NCBI RefSeq assembly: GCF_035510375.1
Contig: NZ_DATKHG010000058.1
DNA length: 64,000 bases
Reading direction: 5' to 3' (one strand)
Source: Paenibacillus_I sp035510375
Lineage (GTDB): Bacteria > Bacillota > Bacilli > Paenibacillales > Paenibacillaceae
Shown here: one piece after another, positions 51,180 through 59,968 of the stretch
Numbering within the stretch: position 1 is the first letter of the stretch
Layout: the number at the start of each line of letters is the position of its first letter
Position numbers and translations under genes: made by a program
The notes under the pieces: generated by a model
What the model was told of the DNA's origin: nothing
Databases searched by the model: none
Seen by the model: the letters and a program-made list of their open reading frames with translations, nothing else

Positions 51180-53071
51180 GCCCCTTCTCTCCTCTCGCTG
51201 ATCGGGGATTCCCCGCCGGTATCAAGCTCCGACAACACGGAGAATACCCGGACCGGCCTCTCTTTCCCTTTGACTTTGATCTCGCCCATATCCTCCAGCT
51301 CGAACAGATGTCCGACCCTGTCGGACATTTCCTCGCTGATCAGAATTTGCCCGGGCTTGGCGTTCGATTCGAGGCGGGCTGACAGATTGACCGTGTCTCC
51401 GATCGCCGTGTAATCCAGCCTCAGCATTTCGGAGCCGATATTGCCGACGACCGCCGGACCGCAGTTGATGCCTACGCCGAATTTAACCCCGATCCCGAAC
51501 CTTTCGATGCATTTGCGCTCCAACACGTCCGAATGCTTTTTCATTTCCAGCGCCGCGCGGACGGCCAGCTCCGGATGGTTCGGCAGATGGACCGGCGCGC
51601 CGAACAGCGCCATAACGCCGTCGCCGATAAACTTGTCGAGCGTCCCGTTCCAGTTGAAAACGGCCTTCGTGCAAATGTCCAAATATTCGTTTAGCACTTC
51701 GATAACCTGCTCCGGCTGCAGCCGCTCGGACATCGGCGTAAAGCCGCGGATATCGACGAAAATGACGCTGATATCCCGGCGCTGCCCGCCTACCTTGATC
51801 TCTTCTCCCGAAGCGAGCATCTCATCCACGACGCTGGGAGGCACGAACCGGCCGAATATGCTCGTCACCCTTCCCCGCTCTTTCCGCTCCGCCATATAAT
51901 GAGAGACGACCGCCCATATTAGCGCCGATGTCATCGCAAGGAACGGATAGGTGAACGGGATGAACAAGGAATAGAAGAAATACGCGTTAAACCATGCCGC
52001 TATGAAGGCCGCCGCAAGAACGCCGTACAGGATGAAAGCCGCGCGCCCCCGGTAACGGTCGAATAAAAACAGCGAGATCATAGTCAGCAGCAGCAACAGT
52101 ATGTAGGTTACAGATGGGGGCGCCTCGGTGAAAAAGGCTCCGTTCACGAGCGATTGCACCATGTTGGCGTGAATTTCCACCCCGAACATTTTCAGCGTAT
52201 CGCTGAGCGGCGTAAGGTATTCGTCCTGAAGGCCCGTGGCGTAAGGACCGATGAGCACAACCGCATCCTGGTAGTATTCCGGCGGGATCGCGCCGCTGAG
52301 CACATCGAAAAACGATTGGGCATCGTAGCCGGTGTCTGCGTTCATCGCCTCGCGCGGCTTGGAATAAAACTCCGTCGCAACCTGATAGCGTTCGTTCACC
52401 GGGATCCGCTTATCTCCCCTGAACCAGGCCTCTTCCGTTTCATCCCATCTGATTTGCAGCTTTTTTTCTAATATGTAGTTGGCCAGCCTGACGCTGAGGG
52501 CGGGAATCATCCGGTTCCGCTCGTCCGGAAGTCCGACCGTCAGCATGCGAACCGTACTGTCTTTGTCCGGAAACACGTTTATGTGCCCGACCTGGTTTCC
52601 GTTCGAGGATATCGTGCTCGCCGGGTACACGATCGACTCCGTTTTCAGCAGTCCCTTCTCGAGCTGCGTGGCTTCAAAGTTGAACACAGCCGGCAAATAA
52701 ACGTCCGGATATTTGGCCATCACCTCGGCCATGGCCGCGTCACTCTCCGGGTTTGCCCCCGGTTCGGCAAGCACGACGTCGAGGGCGACCGCCTTGGCCC
52801 CTGCCTGCATCAGCATGTCTATGACCTGGGCGTAGAGCGCCCTGTCCCAAGGAAACTGTCCCAGTTGATCCAGCGAGGCTTGGTCGATCTTAATGATTTT
52901 GATCTCGTTCAGCGGCGCCCGCTCGGCGTCGCTTTGTTTCCGAACCGCATCCTGGAGCGTCGACTCGACGAAGTTCAGCGATCCGCCCGTCCCCAAACTG
53001 GCCAATAAGGACCAGAACAGCATGACGGCTAAGCCCGCCGCGGCCGTTTTCATCCATTTTCGCAAGACCAT
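51176..53071 (-). CDS. CHASE2 class III adenylate cyclase
   Basis: The 631-residue protein has one N-terminal membrane helix (8-28) and an outside CHASE2 sensor domain (about 55-310; IIKIDQASLDQLGQFPWDRA, GAKAVALDVVLAEP). Three membrane helices follow (322-395). A cytoplasmic cyclase domain comes last, with metal-binding Asp 440 (FVDIRGFTPMSE) and Asp 484 (DKFIGDGVMALFG), adenine-selecting Lys 480 and Thr 555, and transition-state Asn 562 and Arg 566 in YTAIGDTVNLSARLES. All catalytic residues are present, so it should make cAMP. This is unusual for Bacillota. No CRP-type receptor is in the window. A good promoter lies upstream; FecR and NHL genes follow by overlap and 33 bp. Confidence 0.93.
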   Translation of the reverse strand: MVLRKWMKTAAAGLAVMLFWSLLASLGTGGSLNFVESTLQDAVRKQSDAERAPLNEIKIIKIDQASLDQLGQFPWDRALYAQVIDMLMQAGAKAVALDVVLAEPGANPESDAAMAEVMAKYPDVYLPAVFNFEATQLEKGLLKTESIVYPASTISSNGNQVGHINVFPDKDSTVRMLTVGLPDERNRMIPALSVRLANYILEKKLQIRWDETEEAWFRGDKRIPVNERYQVATEFYSKPREAMNADTGYDAQSFFDVLSGAIPPEYYQDAVVLIGPYATGLQDEYLTPLSDTLKMFGVEIHANMVQSLVNGAFFTEAPPSVTYILLLLLTMISLFLFDRYRGRAAFILYGVLAAAFIAAWFNAYFFYSLFIPFTYPFLAMTSALIWAVVSHYMAERKERGRVTSIFGRFVPPSVVDEMLASGEEIKVGGQRRDISVIFVDIRGFTPMSERLQPEQVIEVLNEYLDICTKAVFNWNGTLDKFIGDGVMALFGAPVHLPNHPELAVRAALEMKKHSDVLERKCIERFGIGVKFGVGINCGPAVVGNIGSEMLRLDYTAIGDTVNLSARLESNAKPGQILISEEMSDRVGHLFELEDMGEIKVKGKERPVRVFSVLSELDTGGESPISERREGA

Positions 53072-53121
53072 GGTTCTATCAGATTCCCCCTATGCCGTTT
53101 CTATTCCCAACCTTCTCTATT

Positions 53122-53151
53122 ATTCTAGTGCAGCCATCCTATATTTGGCAA
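53122..53151 (-). promoter_or_regulatory. Promoter of the cyclase operon
   Basis: TTGCCA (53151-53146) and TAGAAT (53127-53122) have an 18-bp spacer, about 50 bp before the cyclase start. It looks like a housekeeping sigma-A promoter. Confidence 0.6.
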
Positions 53152-53179
53152 TATAAAGATGTCGAAAAACAAAGAAAAA

Positions 53180-53208
53180 CCTCCGCGCTTGTCGATGCAA
53201 GCCGGAGG
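53180..53208 (-). terminator. Terminator of ferredoxin gene
   Basis: CCTCCG/CGGAGG arms with an inner GCTTG stem end in a T run leftward. Confidence 0.8.
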
Positions 53209-53236
53209 TACGATATTCGTTATAACGGCGAACCGA

Positions 53237-53479
53237 TCAGCCTTCTTTATTGAAAGGCGTGTCGGCGATTTTGATCGAGTCGGTCGGGCAGCCGTCGGAT
53301 GCGTCCTGCAGATCGTCGTACAGATCCTCCGGAATTTCGGTATTCCCGGTGTTGCCGTCACCGTTGTAGATCACTTCGGCCAAGCCTTCGTCGTCGTAAT
53401 CGTAAATGTCGGGCGCCGTAGCTCCGCATGCGCCGCAAGCGATGCAAGTATCTTTCTCTACCCATGTAAACTTAGCCAT
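53237..53479 (-). CDS. fer: Ferredoxin, 4Fe-4S type
   Basis: The 80-residue protein is close in pattern to B. subtilis Fer. The start is MAKFTWVEKDTC, the cluster ligands CIACGACG near residues 12-18, and the fourth Cys in EGCP-like DGCPTDSIKIAD. The acidic YDYDDEG segment suits electron transfer to P450s or desaturases. AGGAGG precedes the ATG, and it is a single-gene unit. Confidence 0.93.
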   Translation of the reverse strand: MAKFTWVEKDTCIACGACGATAPDIYDYDDEGLAEVIYNGDGNTGNTEIPEDLYDDLQDASDGCPTDSIKIADTPFNKEG

Positions 53480-53525
53480 TAGTTTGGTCCCTCCTAGAAT
53501 CGATCGTCAACCGTTGGTATATCCC

Positions 53526-54830
53526 TCAATCATCAATATATAATAAATGCTCGTCCGATTGCAAGGATGTGCCGCGAATTCGATGGTTTCGGATGCGTGT
53601 CGACGGGTCTTCGCCCAACATGCCCGCCGTAAGCACGGCATTCTCCCCGAACTTGTCCCTTAACGCGTCCATCGCGCGGATCAACGCCTCCTTTTTGGGC
53701 TGGCTGCTGTAATCGAACAGATCGAGCTGGACCGCCGTCTCGTCGCGCTCCTTCAGGCCTTGCAGCGTCACTCCCAGCAGCCGCACAGGAGCATCGGCCG
53801 GCCAATGCCGGTCGTACAGCTTGCACGCCTCGGCATGTATGATGCCGGTCGCTTCGGTCGGAACCGCCAGCGTAGCCGACCTGGTGATCGTTTTCATCTC
53901 CGGCGTCCGGATCGCAATCTGGACGGTGGCGGCCATCAGCTTCTGGCGGCGCAGCCTCCGTGCCGTCTGGTCCGAAAGATTCAGCAAAATCCGATGCGCC
54001 TCGCCCCGGTCCGTTACATCGTGAGGAAGCGTCGTCGTATGTCCGATCGACTTGTTTTTCTCGCGGACCGGGTTCACCGGCGAATGGTCGATGCCGTTCG
54101 CGGCCCGCTTCAGCCAATGCCCCGCAACCCCGAATTGCTTGACCAGCAGCATCTCGTCGGCCGCGGCCAACTGCCCGATCGTATGCAGGTTCATGCGCTT
54201 CAGCTTCTCCGCCGTCTTGCCGCCGACGCCGAACAGCGAATCGCACGGCTTATCCCACAACAGCAGCGGTACGTCCCGGATGCGAAGCACGGTTATGCCG
54301 TTCGGTTTTTTCATATCCGACGCCATCTTGGCCAGAAGCTTGTTGGGCGCGATGCCGATCGAGCAGGGCAGCGACCATTCGGACCGGATCCGGCTCTGAA
54401 TCGCGTTCGCGATCTCGAGCGGCGTGCCGAATGGCTTGGAGCCCGTTATATCCAGATAACACTCGTCGATCGACACCGATTCGACGAGCGGCGTATACTG
54501 GCGGGCGATGCTTAGAAATCCGCGCGAATATTTCCGGTACAGGTCGAAGTCGGGCGAGATGAGAACCAGCCCGGGGCACCGCTTCAAGCCCTCCCGCACC
54601 TTCATGCCCGTTTTGACGCCCAGCCGTCTGGCCGCGTAGGAGGAAGTCACGATGATGCCTTTGCGCAGCTCCACGCTGCCGGCCACCGCCGTCGGCTTGC
54701 CGCCGTATTTCCCGGGCTCTTCCGCCTCATGCACGGAGCAGTAAAATGCGTTCATATCCAGATGGAGCACCACGCGCCCGTTCGCCGGATAAGCTTTACT
54801 GCCGCCTCCATTACGATTGCCGTCCGCCAT
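53526..54830 (-). CDS. dinB: DNA polymerase IV (Y family)
   Basis: The 434-residue polymerase copies damaged DNA with low fidelity. Catalytic motifs are HLDMNAFYCSVH (metal-binding Asp about 25) and SVSIDECYLDIT (Asp-Glu about 120). Helix-hairpin-helix segments follow (LFGVGGKTAEKLKRMNLHTI), then the little-finger domain. QLDLF near residue 372 is the sliding-clamp-binding motif. GGGGAGGAA precedes the ATG. I see no LexA box in the short upstream region, so SOS control is not evident. Confidence 0.93.
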   Translation of the reverse strand: MADGNRNGGGSKAYPANGRVVLHLDMNAFYCSVHEAEEPGKYGGKPTAVAGSVELRKGIIVTSSYAARRLGVKTGMKVREGLKRCPGLVLISPDFDLYRKYSRGFLSIARQYTPLVESVSIDECYLDITGSKPFGTPLEIANAIQSRIRSEWSLPCSIGIAPNKLLAKMASDMKKPNGITVLRIRDVPLLLWDKPCDSLFGVGGKTAEKLKRMNLHTIGQLAAADEMLLVKQFGVAGHWLKRAANGIDHSPVNPVREKNKSIGHTTTLPHDVTDRGEAHRILLNLSDQTARRLRRQKLMAATVQIAIRTPEMKTITRSATLAVPTEATGIIHAEACKLYDRHWPADAPVRLLGVTLQGLKERDETAVQLDLFDYSSQPKKEALIRAMDALRDKFGENAVLTAGMLGEDPSTRIRNHRIRGTSLQSDEHLLYIDD

Positions 54831-54939
54831 CGCCGCTATTCCTCCCCTCGGCCCGAAGGCTTCACTATCAGCATACCCCCGCGGACGAGCCGGGTCAACG
54901 TATGGGCCGCATCCGCCGCTATCGGCCGATTATAACGGG

Positions 54940-54968
54940 TTTCCGCCGCGCGTATTAGATGATATAAT
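54940..54968 (+). promoter_or_regulatory. Promoter of cimA
   Basis: TATAAT (54963-54968) with weak -35 TTTCCG (54940-54945), spacer 17 bp; about 45 bp before the start codon, too short for a T-box leader. Confidence 0.55.
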
Positions 54969-55015
54969 AGTAAATTATGAATTGCAGTAGGCATGCGAAG
55001 GAGGAGCGTCCCGCG

Positions 55016-56626
55016 ATGGCTGGCGAAATATTCGTGTTTGACACAACGCTGCGAGACGGCACGCAAGGAGAAGGCATCAGCCTCTCGGCGGACGATAAAA
55101 TCAAAATTGCCAGGAAGCTGGATACGCTCGGCGTTCATTATATTGAAGGCGGCAACCCGGGCAGCAACAATAAGGACATTGAATTTTTCAAACGGGCGAA
55201 GGAGCTGCGGTTGAATGCCAAAATTACGGCGTTCGGCAGCACCCGGCGAAAAAATATCACGGCCGAGCAGGACGGCAACCTGCAGCGCATCGCCGAATCC
55301 GGCGTCCCTGCGGCGACGCTGGTGGGCAAGGCGTGGGATTTCCATGTGCATACCGCCCTGCAGACGACGCTCGACGAGAATTTGTCGATGATCTATGATT
55401 CATTCGCTTTTTTGAAGCGGCACGCCATGGAAGCGATCTACGACGCCGAACACTTTTTCGACGGATTCAAGCACAACCCCGAGTACGCACTCGCGGCGCT
55501 TCGCAAGGCGCATGAAGCCGGCGCCGACTGGCTTGTGCTGTGCGATACGAACGGCGGCACGCTTCCTAATGAAATTCGCGACATCGTGGCGCGCGTTAGC
55601 AGTGAGCTTGACGCGCCGATCGGCATTCACACCCATAACGACTGCGAGCTGGCGGTCGCCAATACGCTGGCGGCGGTACAGGCGGGCGCCACGCAGGTAC
55701 AGGGCACGATCAACGGATACGGCGAACGGTGCGGCAATGCCAACCTGTGCTCAATCATTCCGAACTTGCAGCTTAAGTTGGGATACCGCTGCATCGCGGA
55801 CGAGCAAATGCGGCAGCTCACGAGCGCCGCGCGCTACGTCAGCGAAATCGCCAACGCCCATATGCCGGTCGGCCAGCCTTTCGTCGGCAGCGCGGCTTTC
55901 GCGCACAAGGGCGGCATCCACGTGTCGGCGGTCATGAAGGACTCCAAAACGTATGAGCACATTGCGCCCGAGCTTGTCGGCAACAAGCAGCGCGTGCTCG
56001 TGTCGGAGCTGGCAGGACAGAGCAATATCATCTCGAAGGCGCAGGAGATGGGCCTCGACGTGAACGCAAACAATGAGCATACGAAATCGATCATCGACAA
56101 GATCAAGGACCTCGAGCACCAAGGCTACCAATTCGAGGGGGCCGACGCCTCTCTCGAGCTGCTGCTGCGGGAAGCGTTCGGCGAGACGAAGGAAATATTC
56201 CGGCTCGAATCGTTCAAAATGCTCGTCGAGAAGTCGGCCGGCCAAATGGTCTCGGAGGCGATCGTCAAAATCAACGTCGACGGACAAACCGTCTATACGG
56301 CCGCGGAGGGCAACGGACCGGTCAACGCGCTGGATAACGCGCTGAGAAAAGCGCTGGTCCAATTCTATCCCGATATTATGGATGTCGTGTTGTCCGACTA
56401 CAAGGTGCGCGTCATCGACGAGAAGGACGCTACCGCCGCCAAGGTGCGCGTTATGATCGAATCGACCGACTTCAACAACACATGGAGCACGGTCGGCGTG
56501 TCCGACAATATCATTGAAGCCAGCTGGGAAGCGCTGGTCGACAGCATCCGTTACGCCCTGCTCGGCTCGGAAAAGCAGGAGAGCGGGCAGGCGATGCGCG
56601 CACAACTGGGCCTGGTCAACCACTGA
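55016..56626 (+). CDS. cimA: Citramalate synthase
   Basis: The 536-residue enzyme joins pyruvate and acetyl-CoA to citramalate, the threonine-independent route to isoleucine. The barrel has the HMGL-like motif FDTTLRDGTQGEGISLSADD, metal ligands in GIHTHNDCELAVANTLAA, and GYGERCGNANLCSIIPNLQL. The C-terminal LeuA-type regulatory domain (about 400-536) would sense isoleucine. GTQGEG and length fit CimA rather than isopropylmalate synthase (typically GEQSPG). ATG 55016 has GAAGGAGGAG upstream. It stands alone. Confidence 0.92.
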   Translation: MAGEIFVFDTTLRDGTQGEGISLSADDKIKIARKLDTLGVHYIEGGNPGSNNKDIEFFKRAKELRLNAKITAFGSTRRKNITAEQDGNLQRIAESGVPAATLVGKAWDFHVHTALQTTLDENLSMIYDSFAFLKRHAMEAIYDAEHFFDGFKHNPEYALAALRKAHEAGADWLVLCDTNGGTLPNEIRDIVARVSSELDAPIGIHTHNDCELAVANTLAAVQAGATQVQGTINGYGERCGNANLCSIIPNLQLKLGYRCIADEQMRQLTSAARYVSEIANAHMPVGQPFVGSAAFAHKGGIHVSAVMKDSKTYEHIAPELVGNKQRVLVSELAGQSNIISKAQEMGLDVNANNEHTKSIIDKIKDLEHQGYQFEGADASLELLLREAFGETKEIFRLESFKMLVEKSAGQMVSEAIVKINVDGQTVYTAAEGNGPVNALDNALRKALVQFYPDIMDVVLSDYKVRVIDEKDATAAKVRVMIESTDFNNTWSTVGVSDNIIEASWEALVDSIRYALLGSEKQESGQAMRAQLGLVNH

Positions 56627-56649
56627 CACCGATGCAGCCGAACAACAAC

Positions 56650-56691
56650 AAACGGCAATGGAATCCGAACCTGCGGATCCCATTGCCGTTT
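56650..56691. terminator. Terminator between cimA and the TlpA gene
   Basis: AAACGGCAATGG pairs with CCATTGCCGTTT and an inner ATCCG stem; it serves both converging genes. Confidence 0.85.
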
Positions 56692-56731
56692 GTTGGTTTA
56701 CTGATAAAGATTTTACCGCCCCCAGAACCGT

Positions 56732-57262
56732 TCAGCTCCACTTTGCGATGAGCGACTCCCATTTGGCTATCGGGATCACACCCGTGACCCGTTCCCGAAT
56801 GACGCCGTCCCTGTCGACCAGCAGCGTCGTCGGAAACTGCTCCACATTGTACAAATCGGTCACCGCCCCTTCCCGGTCCATAAGAACCGTGAACGTAAGG
56901 CCGAACTCATCCACGAATTGCCGGGCCTCGCGTTCCCTGTCATACTTGGTGGCGTTGACTCCGATCAGCGTCATTCTATCCCGATAACGCTCATGCAGCT
57001 TTTGCAAATCAGGCGCTTCCAGAATGCATGGCCCGCACCAGGAGGCCCAGAAATTGATCATCACCACTTTATCGGACGGCCCACCGACGCGCACCGTCCG
57101 ATCGTCCAGATCGGGCAGATCGAACGCCGGAGCGGCGTAGCCTTTTTTCGGTTTGACCTCGCCGGTCGGCGCGGCGGCGCTCCGGTCTTTGCCGTTGTAC
57201 TGGTACAAGGCGAAAACCGCGAGCAGCGCCATAATGATCAAGAGCGGCCATCGTCTCTGCAT
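56732..57262 (-). CDS. TlpA/ResA-like membrane-anchored thioredoxin
   Basis: The 176-residue protein has an N-terminal membrane anchor (residues 5-21) and an outside thioredoxin fold with active-site WCGPC in VMINFWASWCGPCILEAPDL. The cis-Pro comes in VEQFPTTLLVDRDG. TlpA/ResA proteins reduce disulfides, for example in cytochrome c maturation or on spore or wall proteins; no ccs or res genes are adjacent. It is divergent from an MFS gene. Confidence 0.88.
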   Translation of the reverse strand: MQRRWPLLIIMALLAVFALYQYNGKDRSAAAPTGEVKPKKGYAAPAFDLPDLDDRTVRVGGPSDKVVMINFWASWCGPCILEAPDLQKLHERYRDRMTLIGVNATKYDREREARQFVDEFGLTFTVLMDREGAVTDLYNVEQFPTTLLVDRDGVIRERVTGVIPIAKWESLIAKWS

Positions 57263-57402
57263 GCATGTCCCTACTTTCCTGCTTCCTGTATGCTTTCACG
57301 TCCGTTAAAGCCATCTTATCACGAGGCGGAATGGCGGTTCAAGCAAGGGGGTACATTAACAAACGGATTTCCTTTATCACCGAGAACCGGAGGTTGGTAC
57401 CC

Positions 57403-58704
57403 ATGCAAAAAGCGAAAGCCGGATGGAGCTACGGCGGCGGCGCGGACAAAGGCCGTTTTCATGCGTCGGAGTCACAGAAAGAGGAACAACCCGGCGGAGG
57501 AAGGAAATCGAAGTGGATCGAATATATCGCGCTCGCGACCGTCCCGATGGTGCTTGTGCTGGGTAACTCCATGCTTGTGCCGATTTTGCCGGAGCTGGAG
57601 AAGCAAATGGGCGTAAGCTCCCTTCAGGCCAGCCTTGTCATTACATTATTTTCCGTTACGGCCGGCGTATTTATACCTGTGGCCGGTTATTTGTCGGACC
57701 GCTTCTCCCGCAAAGCGATCATCCTCCCCTCGCTTGCCGTATACGGCGCAGCAGGCGTGCTGGCCGGCTTCGGCGCGCTGTGGGAATCCTATCCGGTGCT
57801 GATTGCCGCCAGGGCCCTGCAAGGGCTCGGCGCCGCGGGTACGGCTCCGATCGCCATGGCCTTGGTCGGCGATATGTATAAGGACGGAGCCGAAAGCGAA
57901 GCGCTGGGAATGATCGAGGCCTCCAACGGGACCGGTAAAGTCATCAGTCCGATTCTGGGGTCGTTGTTCGCGCTGATCGTCTGGTATGCGCCCTTTTTCG
58001 CTTTCCCCGTGTTCTGCGCGCTGTCCCTGCTCGCCATGATGTTTCTGATCAAGGAGCCTGCCGGCCAAAAAGAGGCGCCGTCCCTGCGCGAGTACGCTTC
58101 GAACGTCGCCGGCGTATTCCGCAAAAAGGGCCGCTGGCTGATTCCGGCCTTCATCGCCGGCTCGCTCGCCTTGTTCACCCTGTTCGGCGTATTGTTCTTT
58201 CTGTCCAACATGCTCGAGAAGCCGCCCTATTCGATCGACGGCGTCGCCAAGGGCGGCGTGCTGGCCATCCCGCTTGTCGGCCTCGTCGTTACCGCCTACA
58301 CCACAGGCCGCATCATCAAGAACAACGGCAAGCTGATGCGTGTTCTCATGAACGTCGGCCTGCTCATGATGGCCGTCTCCCTGACCGTGGCGATATGGGG
58401 CGAACGCAACCTGATTCTGCTCATCGCGCTGCTCACCCTCAGCAGCGTCGGCACCGGCTTGCTTCTTCCATGCCTGAACACGCTAATCACGGGCGCTGTG
58501 GACAAGGCCCACCGGGGCATGATTACGTCTCTTTACAGCAGCCTCCGCTTTCTCGGCGTCGCATTCGGCCCGCCGATATTCGAATGGCTGGGAGGCATTT
58601 CCCGCACGGTTCTGTTCGCAACCGTGTCGGTTCTGTCGGCCATCGCGCTTGCCTTTATCTTCTTCCTCGTCAAGCCGCCGGCGCGGGCGGGCGGAGCCGC
58701 CTGA
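57403..58704 (+). CDS. MFS multidrug-type transporter
   Basis: The 433-residue protein has a polar start (about 45 residues, KAGWSYGGGADKGRF) and about 12 membrane helices. VLGNSMLVPILPELEKQMGV and loop motif GYLSDRFSRKAIILPSL are typical of drug:proton antiporters of the DHA1 type. It probably exports drugs or metabolites. ATG 57403 is taken because GGAGG precedes it by 9 bases; the frame is open farther upstream but without conservation. Confidence 0.85.
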   Translation: MQKAKAGWSYGGGADKGRFHASESQKEEQPGGGRKSKWIEYIALATVPMVLVLGNSMLVPILPELEKQMGVSSLQASLVITLFSVTAGVFIPVAGYLSDRFSRKAIILPSLAVYGAAGVLAGFGALWESYPVLIAARALQGLGAAGTAPIAMALVGDMYKDGAESEALGMIEASNGTGKVISPILGSLFALIVWYAPFFAFPVFCALSLLAMMFLIKEPAGQKEAPSLREYASNVAGVFRKKGRWLIPAFIAGSLALFTLFGVLFFLSNMLEKPPYSIDGVAKGGVLAIPLVGLVVTAYTTGRIIKNNGKLMRVLMNVGLLMMAVSLTVAIWGERNLILLIALLTLSSVGTGLLLPCLNTLITGAVDKAHRGMITSLYSSLRFLGVAFGPPIFEWLGGISRTVLFATVSVLSAIALAFIFFLVKPPARAGGAA

Positions 58705-58797
58705 CAGGGCCGCTTCTTATGCGGTATACTACCGATAGTCGCGAAAGCGCGGCAACCGTATGGAACGCTCCCGAGAAAACGAGGTGACGGCAGGCCG

Positions 58798-59250
58798 ATG
58801 GAATCCCCATTGCATATTACAGCGGAAGCTTATGAACAATTACAGCACGTTTGCCGCGCCGCATGGCCGAACGAGGCGTGCGGCGTGCTGTCGGCGTCGC
58901 GGCCCGCTCATGGCGGGACGCCCGGGCCTGTGAACGGGGTGCACCCGATTCCGAATGCGTCGGGCCGTCCCGAACGGCGATTCGCCTTCGAGCCCGCAGC
59001 CTGGATCGAAACGTTCTACCGCATCGCAAAAAACCGGCAAACGATTGCCGGTTTCTATCATTCCCACCCGAGCGGCTCGACGCTCCCTTCCCTCGCCGAT
59101 GCGGCCGGTTGGCCGGGCAGCCCGAACGCCTCGTATTGGATCGTATCGCTGAGCGGAAGGGACCGCGGCGCGCTGATCAAGGCTTACCTGCCGCAGAAAG
59201 ACGCATCGGGCGCGTTAATGTTTACTCAAGTAAGCGTACAAATCGCCTAA
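58798..59250 (+). CDS. M67 family metallopeptidase (JAMM/MPN+)
   Basis: The 150-residue protein has the JAMM zinc site: Glu in NEACGVL (about 26) and HSHPSGSTLPSLADA (about 85-99), matching H-S-H-P-x6-S-x2-D. Bacterial members cleave ubiquitin-like or CysO-type sulfur-carrier fusions. No ThiS- or MoaD-like partner is next to it. GAGGTGAC precedes the ATG. Its 3' end overlaps by 36 bp the convergent exonuclease gene, an unusually long overlap that leaves both C-termini coded on opposite strands. Confidence 0.88.
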   Translation: MESPLHITAEAYEQLQHVCRAAWPNEACGVLSASRPAHGGTPGPVNGVHPIPNASGRPERRFAFEPAAWIETFYRIAKNRQTIAGFYHSHPSGSTLPSLADAAGWPGSPNASYWIVSLSGRDRGALIKAYLPQKDASGALMFTQVSVQIA

Positions 59251-59952
59251 AGTGATTATATTGCGTAAAAAAATAAGGGCCAAAAACCGCTGCCACAGCT
59301 TTGCCGTCATGATCGCATCCTCAAGCGCGTGGTGCCGCTGCGTCACCTCGACGCCGTAGCTTTCCAGCAGCTCATCGAGCCCGTAGCCGCTTCTCTTGGG
59401 CTCCAGCCATTTGGCGACCATCATCGTATCGAGCACGCGGTGCGTCAAATTGACCTTCGAGGTCCGCCACAGCGCCGCATTCAAAAACTGCTTGTCATGC
59501 CCGGAGCCGTGCGCGATCAGCACCCGCTGCTTGCCGGCGAATTCCATGAAATCGTGCAGCACCTGCATCAGGTCGGGCGCGGACTCGGCCATCGCGTTCG
59601 TGATGCCCGTCAACTCGGTAATATGGCGCGGAATCCTGCGCTTCGGATTGACGAGGCTGTAGAACTGCCCGGACGGCAGCATCTGATCCCCCTTCATCGC
59701 GACTCCGCCCACCGAAATGATCTCGTCGCCGCTATACGGATAAAACCCGGTCGTCTCCAGATCGAAGACGACCGTTTCCATTTCGCTCAGCGGCTGCTCC
59801 AGCGTCAATTGCTTGCGCTGCTCCCTCGACATCGAGCGGATAAAAGCCATCTGCTGAGCGTTCTGCTGGCCCAGCATCGAAGCGATCGCGGGCGTGATGC
59901 CTCCCATTTTGTATAAATGCCAGGCACGTCCGACGCCCTTCTGTTCCTTCAT
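59215..59952 (-). CDS. DnaQ-type 3'-5' exonuclease
   Basis: The 245-residue protein has a DEDDh exonuclease fold. Motif I is VVFDLETTGFYP (about 62), then AHGSGHDKQFLNAALWR for motif II, and HHALEDAIMTAKLW with the catalytic His and Asp for motif III. A 55-residue N-terminal extension is basic and helical. It could proofread, trim RNA or degrade signal nucleotides. GGAGGGGAG precedes the ATG. It lies 16 bp after the DUF294 gene, an association seen in several bacteria where nuclease and DUF294 domains occur together. Confidence 0.88.
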   Translation of the reverse strand: MKEQKGVGRAWHLYKMGGITPAIASMLGQQNAQQMAFIRSMSREQRKQLTLEQPLSEMETVVFDLETTGFYPYSGDEIISVGGVAMKGDQMLPSGQFYSLVNPKRRIPRHITELTGITNAMAESAPDLMQVLHDFMEFAGKQRVLIAHGSGHDKQFLNAALWRTSKVNLTHRVLDTMMVAKWLEPKRSGYGLDELLESYGVEVTQRHHALEDAIMTAKLWQRFLALIFLRNIITLGDLYAYLSKH

Positions 59953-59968
59953 TTTACTCCCCTCCGCC

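Noticed and set aside
54831..55015. T-box or leader attenuator for cimA, and LexA box for dinB
   Set aside because: The cimA leader is too short for a T-box and lacks the specifier structure; no GAAC-N4-GTTC-like site is present before dinB.
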